Under the pieces are notes generated by a model. It searched no databases. It was not told the DNA's origin and worked only from the letters and a program-made list of their open reading frames with translations. A DNA stretch of 64,000 bases from Utricularia gibba (taxonomy: Eukaryota; Streptophyta; Magnoliopsida; Lamiales; Lentibulariaceae), in assembly GCA_002189035.1 (NCBI GenBank), contig CM007989.1, positions 5,735,001 through 5,799,000 of the forward strand, read 5' to 3'. This document shows, piece by piece, positions 58,400 to 64,000 of the stretch. Every line of letters starts with the position of its first letter. Within the stretch, counting starts at the first letter, position 1. Position numbers and translations under genes: made by a program.

Positions 58400-59770
58400 C
58401 AGTGGACAAACATCAACTCCTTGATTTCGATACTCGTACTACGCTCTTTTGTGTTTTACATTTTACATATTTCAAATTTATTGAGGAAACGACACGCAAC
58501 AAATTTGTTCTAGAAAATATGCATCAATTAGGTTGTGCCATTCTCTCAAAACTTGTTTTAGGCCATATAAAACATTCAGTAATAAAAGTACCCCGTTTTT
58601 ATTTCCAAGCTATAGAAATCCTGGTGGTTGTGAGGTATTGATTTCCTCATCCAAATATGCTGACTTGACAGCTAGGTGATAGACTTTATTTTTACAAGCT
58701 ATCAAAGCAATAATCAGTTTTATAGTATCTAATCTAACTATGGGTGCAAATGTTTCAAAGAATTCAATTCCTTCTATTTGAGGGTATCCTTTAGCTACAA
58801 GCCTTTCTTTTAATGTTATTGACTAATTCATCTGAGTTCAATTTGGTTATGAAAATCCATTTGACTCCAATCATCCTTTTGTTCATTGGTTTTCCCACAA
58901 GTTCCATGTATTGTTTTGTTTATCATTGCTAGCTCTATGTCCATCGCTTCTTTCCATATAGGGTGTTTCAGTGCTTAGTTCAAGGTTTCTGGTCCTTTGA
59001 TCAACATGAATAATTGATACATCTTGGATAGCCTCTTTTTATCCCTCATAGGGAAGTCCTCAATGCTATACCTTCACCTAACAATTTTAGTTTCTACAAT
59101 AGAGTTCTTAATTTGCTCTTCCTATTGAGCATCTGATTGCTCTTCCTATTGAGTTTCTACAATAGAGTTATGATCCTATTTGCATCTCTCGATGAATTTC
59201 CGGCATAATTTTGTACACTAGTATTTTTGATTTGTTGTTGCATTGAGACTTCACTATTGTGTTCTTCTACTTCACTACTGCTTACATGATTGTGATTTAA
59301 CACAATGTTTTCTAGAATTGGTTAGTTGTTTATGCATTCTTCAATTGAGATTGGATTAGGAAAAAAATTTAGAATATCGCTTCTTTGTTGTATGTCCGAT
59401 GCATTTTCTTTGATGTTCGAGTTCCATGTTCTAAATTCATTGAATACTATGTCTCTAATAATCTTTATCTTCATATTTGATGAGTCCAACACTTTGTATC
59501 CTTGGTTATATTGTTATAGCCTAGATGTATACCCATTTCAGCCTTCTTGTCCATTACTCCTTTTTTCTTTGGGAATATGTATAAAGCATACAGAATCAAA
59601 TATGTTGTACATTAGGTATTCTACCATCCCAAATTCGAAAAGAAGTTTTATTTTTGATTAATCCTTTTCTAGGCAGTCTATTCAGCAAGCAAACCACAAT
59701 ATGTATCGCCTCTTCCTAGTAGGTTAATGATAAGCTCTTTTCATATAACAAGCATTCTCAAACAAGTGTT
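58400..59770 (-). mobile_element. Degenerate Ty1/copia integrase to reverse transcriptase
   Basis: Minus-strand pieces in copia order: EEAIHIVVCLLNRLPRKG (about 59700), PKEK...KLDKKAEMGIHLGYN (about 59550), RDIVFNEF (about 59440), KHPIWKEAMDIELAM (about 58960), KRMIGVKWIFITKLNSDE (about 58870), EFFETFAPIVRLDTIKLII (about 58770), LAVKSAYLDEEIN (about 58660) and VLYGLKQVLREWHNLIDAYF (about 58570). These match the ETFAPVARL...QLDVKSAFLNG...ALYGLKQAPRAWY series of copia reverse transcriptase. Stops and frame changes are frequent; the YVDD-bearing part is missing. Confidence 0.8.
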
Positions 59771-60209
59771 CTAAGTCGGTTTTTATCTCACTTCCCATGT
59801 GCATTAATTCCTTCTTGTCCCCTTCTCATCATTCCTTCTGTCTTGTATACACCACCAGCTTTCCTTTGCATACAAGTTATCATCCAATCATTGCTGCAGA
59901 CTTTGACATGCTGTAAGTTAAGGGTCTTGACCGGTGTCAGTCTTCCACCCACAATTGTTCCAAGTCGCGTGCAAGGCATAAAAAGTTAGAGTCTAACCAC
60001 CTACAATACTCCTGCAACACTCTACGACTGCCTCCTAACATAACTTGGTCAAAGTGCATGAAAAAGACAAGGAAAATATATACAAAATAGGAAAATAGGA
60101 TTTTTCTAGGAAAATCAATTACTTATCAATATAATTCTTAAATGAGCGACTTAACATTAGATTAACACATAATAATTCCTAATAATAAACTAAAAAATGA
60201 CACTTAACA

Positions 60210-60960
60210 ACATTTGTGTACCTATCCCATCAGATTGAGCCAACTTTAGTTAATGCTATTATAGGGAAAACAATTGTAGATCCTAAGAGCAACATAGGAG
60301 AATCAGCATATAGAAGCATTATTAGAGCGTTAATGTATCTTACGACAACGAGACTAGATATAGTATTTGCAATAAGTTTGCTATCCAGGTTCATGTCTAA
60401 ACTCCACCAAAATCATTTTGAGAGTGCTCTAAAATTTTGAAATATATTAGAAGCACTATAAACTATGGTTTGATATTTCAAAAAAAAAAATACTAACATT
60501 GCATTCAAGTGTTATGTTAATAACGATTTTGCAGGAGATACTAAAGACTTCAAATCCACAAGTGGATGCTTGTTTATGTTAGGTGACACCACAATCGCTT
60601 GGAATAGTAAAAACTAGGATGTCATCACACAATATTCAGCATAGACAAAGTAGATGGCTGTTGCTGCAGCAGCAGCAAATCATGTAATATGGCTACAAAG
60701 GATCCTATCAGACTTAAGAAATGATGTTAATATGCCTACATCATTGATGATTGATAACAAGTTGGAGAACAACCCAATTCAATTTTGAAGAAGGAAGCAT
60801 ATTCATATCAAGTTTCATATCCTTCGAGAATACATCAAGAATTATCAAATTAAGTTTGAGTATATACCTTCTGAGCATCAAATTGAAGATTTTCTAGCCA
60901 AGCTTCTTTATTCAAAGCAATTCTGCCAACTCCAAGTTTTAATGGGTCTAAAGTAAAATT
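60210..60960 (+). mobile_element. Degenerate Ty1/copia RNase H region
   Basis: Plus-strand pieces: ESAYRSIIRALMYLTTTRLD and IVFAISLLSRFMSKLHQNHF (60300-60420), DFAGDTKDFKSTSGCLFMLG then DTTIAWNSKN (60525-60615), MAVAAAAANHVIWLQRIL (60655-60710), KHIHIKFHILREYI (60795-60836) and IKFEYIPSEHQIEDFLAKLL (60848-60907). This is the copia RNase H and C-terminus, with several stops. It faces opposite to the copia piece at 58.4-59.8 kb, so it is a separate element or an inverted segment. Confidence 0.8.
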
Positions 60961-62229
60961 CCAGCCTATAGAAAAGCTTAGAGAAGACAAATTTGCCTCA
61001 TCATGGGGTGTGTTAATTACTGATGAGATGGCTCCAATTAATTTGCTCAAATCTAAAACGAGTGCTGAGATTTTTCTGGATTTACCCATGTGAGAGGAAG
61101 ATTATGAAGAATGAGACCAAAGTACAACAAAACATCTAATGTCATTTATCAGGCCCAAACAACTAGCCACCCATCTAATGTCATGAAGCTCAAATGACGG
61201 AAGTTCAAACTGCAGCCAACACTAACTTGCGCACTAGTAGTCAATTTTGAGTCCAACAACTACTACATCCAAGCACTATAAATACATAAGTGCACACAAA
61301 CATTGTAACGTTTTCAATATACGATTTTCATTTCCAAACTACAAATTCCCAGATAGTGAGCTACAAAGTCTTTCAATCTCATTACATTTTTACCACTCTC
61401 AATGAATTTTGTATAAAGCTAATGCTTATAATATATTACTTCAGATTTAGGCATAGCATGCTTTAGAACCATTTTGTCTCATAAGATAGGATTGAGGTCA
61501 ACCTTATTTAGACCATCCTCGAAATTCAACCTTCTAGAACTCATGAGAGGTGTAGGTCCTAGTGGGATGACATTATGCCTTGAACTAGTTCAATGATTAT
61601 TGCAATTGACAACCTATTGACAATGATTATTTTGCATTATAATCATTGAATATTTCACCAAACACATTGAATCCAAAGTAGTGGCGTCCATCATGGAGAA
61701 GATTGTAAAATTCTTCTTATGGAAGAACCTCATTTATAGGTTTGAAGCATTGAGAACACTGGTTTCAAATAATGGCACTCAAATTATGGGATCACAGATT
61801 GAAAAGGCCTCAATTAGACATTGTACATTTGACATGATCTATTTGTGAGGGTATGGAATTTAGGAATTTGGATCAAATATGAGAAAAACATAAATTATTA
61901 TAAGAGATCAAATGATTCTAATTGCATTGTTAATTTTATAATTCCATATAGTGAGGAACAATGTTTTAAAAGTTAATGAATAAAATTACTTTAAAAAAAT
62001 CCTACAAGAATTTTTCTAATCCAATCAGTTTTCAAAATTTACACACACATATGGATGCATTTTAATATAGGGGGACCTTGATTCAAAACCAATTTTCTAT
62101 ATTGATCTAAAACCTGTCTTTTATGTTTTGATTTTGATTCTTTTCAAAACATCACTTTTTAAAAAAATTCAAATAATCAATTTTTTATGGATACAATCTC
62201 TATATCAATAGTTTATGTACATTTGAAAA
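60961..62229. other. Unassigned sequence
   Basis: The first 300-400 bases may be the 3' end of the copia element above (a TATAAATACATAAG motif near 61276 resembles an LTR promoter), but LTR borders are not clear. The rest is AT-rich with no gene I can support. Confidence 0.35.
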
Positions 62230-62234
62230 ATTAT

Positions 62235-63592
62235 TAATAAACGAAAATTTCTAATGTCGTTGCAAAAATAGAAAATTCGTTATCAAATAAATTTATAATC
62301 CCTAATCTACACAAAATACAAATTTAGAAAACTTGTATAGTGGATATCAGGGTCAATCACAAAGAGCTTGTGCTTGCTAAGTGTTTTAGTAAATGCATAA
62401 TTCGGGATAACAGTTAATTTTAGTCTATGCGCGGACTAACAGTGGTGAACAAGTTCAGTAAACAAGATCAGTAAATAATATCAGGTCTTAACGCTAAGGT
62501 AACAGGTACTAGTTCTAACTCAAAATAACACACGAAGATGCCTTAAGGATCTGTAGGTGGTGTAATGCTAAGGTTCCTAACTTAATTTACAATCTTCCTA
62601 CACTCACAACTTCAAATAACCTAAGTTTACCCAGGTCATTCATCATACTTTTAGCTAAGCTAGTCCCCAATATCATAACCAACATTGCAATTAGGTCTAC
62701 CCGCATGCAAAGCATATATAACTAAGTCTACTCGGTTCTACTTGTTCTACCTTGGACTAACACCGACTGCTCCCGTCTTGGTTTGTTGGTCTACCTCTAA
62801 ACCAAGCATCTAAGTTGTGAAACTACTTGTTTCCCTCCTTAGGTCTACCCATAGTTTGTTAGAAACAAGAGTTAAGGAACACACATAAATTTCATCATCA
62901 ACCCTTAGCACACACCAATCCACTTCACCTTAAGGCATTCCTAAGACTCTAGCCACGCATGCTTTGAATGTAAAACATGATAACATTAACATAAAGCAAC
63001 GAAAATGTCAAGAACATCGTGAAAGAGTTGGTTGCAGAAATTGAAAAACATCATCAAACGAAAATAAAGCAGTAAGAGTTCTGGTTTCCGTCTACTTCTG
63101 CTCCCTAACCGAAACAGTAGCGTTGGACTGGGCTCTTATGCTCCTGGTTCAGTACTCGTCGTGTTGGGGGAGAAGCCCCCTCGTCGGGTCTGCCCGTCTT
63201 CTCTCCCCAAAAAAATATCTTCACATCTTTTTTCCATTTTTCAAAATCAGTCCACTGTTCCTGACATCTGTACTGTTCCTGGCCTGAACCTACAGACTGT
63301 AGGCGGCTGAATAGTGCATTATGTCTCCTCTTTTAATGCTGCCCATTCTTCCAAATCTCTACATGTACGAAATTCATGTATTCTCCCTGATTTTTGAACT
63401 TTGTTGCTGGACTAGAAAAAATGTTAATAACATGGGATGGGTTAAATCAAAGGATTTAACCCATTAACACATAAAATCACATTATGCCCTAAAATTTGGT
63501 AAAAATACTAAAAACTATAAGATAAACACTTAAAACATGATTCAAAAGTATAATTTTCTTATTCTAATAATAGGAAAATTCATGTGTTATCA
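62235..63592 (-). mobile_element. Solo LTR 'Athila-2', full length
   Basis: Minus orientation. The start is TGATAACACATGAATTTTCC (63592 downward) and the end ...TTTCGTTTATTA (62235). At 1358 bp it is the longest copy in the window and served as the reference for the copies at 15571 and 27829. It is flanked by a perfect 5-bp duplication ATTAT (62230-62234 and 63593-63597). The GC-rich centre holds CGACGAGGGGGCTTCTCCC (minus strand). No internal sequence is adjacent. Confidence 0.85.
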
Positions 63593-63597
63593 ATTAT

Positions 63598-64000
63598 TAT
63601 CAAACACATTTTTCCAAAAGCCCTCCCACCCGATGTTATAATGTTTTTCATTATCCCATGCAATATGACATAGTAGGTTAATGACTTTTCCTTAATATAA
63701 AAGAATACATCAACCCAACTAGAAGATATGGTCAGCAAAAACATTAAAAATAGAATGTTCCATCTTGTCATCAACCTTTTGGAACTTGGAAGATACATAA
63801 ATCATCCCAAGAACATTAAAATCTTCCAAACCATGTAACAATGATGAATAAAGTGAATTTAATAAAGATAATGTATACTTAAAGTAAATTATTATAAAAT
63901 ATAATAAACATTAATTACAATGAATATTTCGTGTGACATGTTAATGTTTCACTAATTTGTCAATAAACTAAATAATTAAATTAATTGATAATTAAAAAAC
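63598..64000. other. AT-rich end of window
   Basis: No gene seen. The minus-strand open frame 63580-63798 straddles the LTR border and is a chance reading. Confidence 0.4.

Noticed and set aside
1-64000. CRISPR arrays, bacterial operons, ribosome binding sites or phage-like systems
   Set aside because: Spliced eukaryotic genes and plant retroelements dominate; no spaced direct repeats of CRISPR type were seen.
1-64000. tRNA or rRNA genes
   Set aside because: No cloverleaf with recognisable A and B boxes and no rRNA blocks were noticed; a tRNA scan was not possible by eye.

Overview
This window is nuclear DNA from a flowering plant. It is AT-rich and intron-rich, with short spliced genes, plastid targeting and plant-only families. 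The wording of the rhodanese protein leans towards a monocot, but I hold that only weakly. Most of the sequence is transposable-element debris. Four host genes have complete exon chains: a MIKC*-type MADS-box gene (3.9-5.5 kb, minus), the elongation factor ELOF1 (10.35-11.04 kb, plus), a plastid rhodanese-like protein of the STR14 type (46.8-48.0 kb, minus) and a SUMO gene (55.8-56.8 kb, minus). A fifth locus (20.8-22.5 kb, minus) is the 5' part of a callose synthase gene, cut short. All exon models were built by hand from splice sites and reading phase.

Layout: 0-3 kb, Athila-type integrase remnant and unassigned sequence; 3.9-5.5 kb, MADS gene; 6.6-7.2 kb, solo Tat-type LTR; 8.1-8.35 kb, a MITE; 9.8-11.0 kb, ELOF1; 13.1-15.0 kb, LTR, primer binding site and gag of an Athila-like element (minus); 15.0-17.5 kb, decayed copia element (minus) split by a solo LTR; 20.8-22.5 kb, truncated callose synthase; 22.9-25.1 kb, copia remnant (plus); 25.4-39.4 kb, a five-layer nest of transposons; 40.3-40.7 kb, degenerate tandem repeat; 46.8-48.0 kb, STR14; 50.5-53.5 kb, Athila-like LTR pieces; 55.8-57.0 kb, SUMO with a small hAT-like MITE just upstream of its ATG; 58.4-61.0 kb, two copia remnants in opposite orientations; 62.2-63.6 kb, a full solo LTR.

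The most striking structure is the nest at 25.4-39.4 kb. A PIF/Harbinger transposon was split by an Athila-like LTR (TSD ATTAT). That LTR was split by a second Athila-like LTR of opposite orientation (TSD ATCCA/ATCTA). The second LTR was split by a Tat-lineage Ty3/gypsy element (TSD GAACC), which itself contains pieces of a second Tat element in inverted orientation. Removing the layers one by one leaves pieces of sensible size (about 1.1 kb per solo LTR, about 3.1 kb for the Harbinger element). Both Tat pieces carry an antisense ORF with a putative gypsy-type transposon domain, placed convergently to pol.

The most interesting gene-level observation is that the SUMO gene is nearly canonical up to ...HQTG, but the second glycine of the essential Gly-Gly is replaced by Val, followed by a 16-residue tail. 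The protein as read could not be matured or conjugated unless alternative splicing restores the end. The host genes are unrelated neighbours; nothing suggests a shared pathway or operon-like arrangement.
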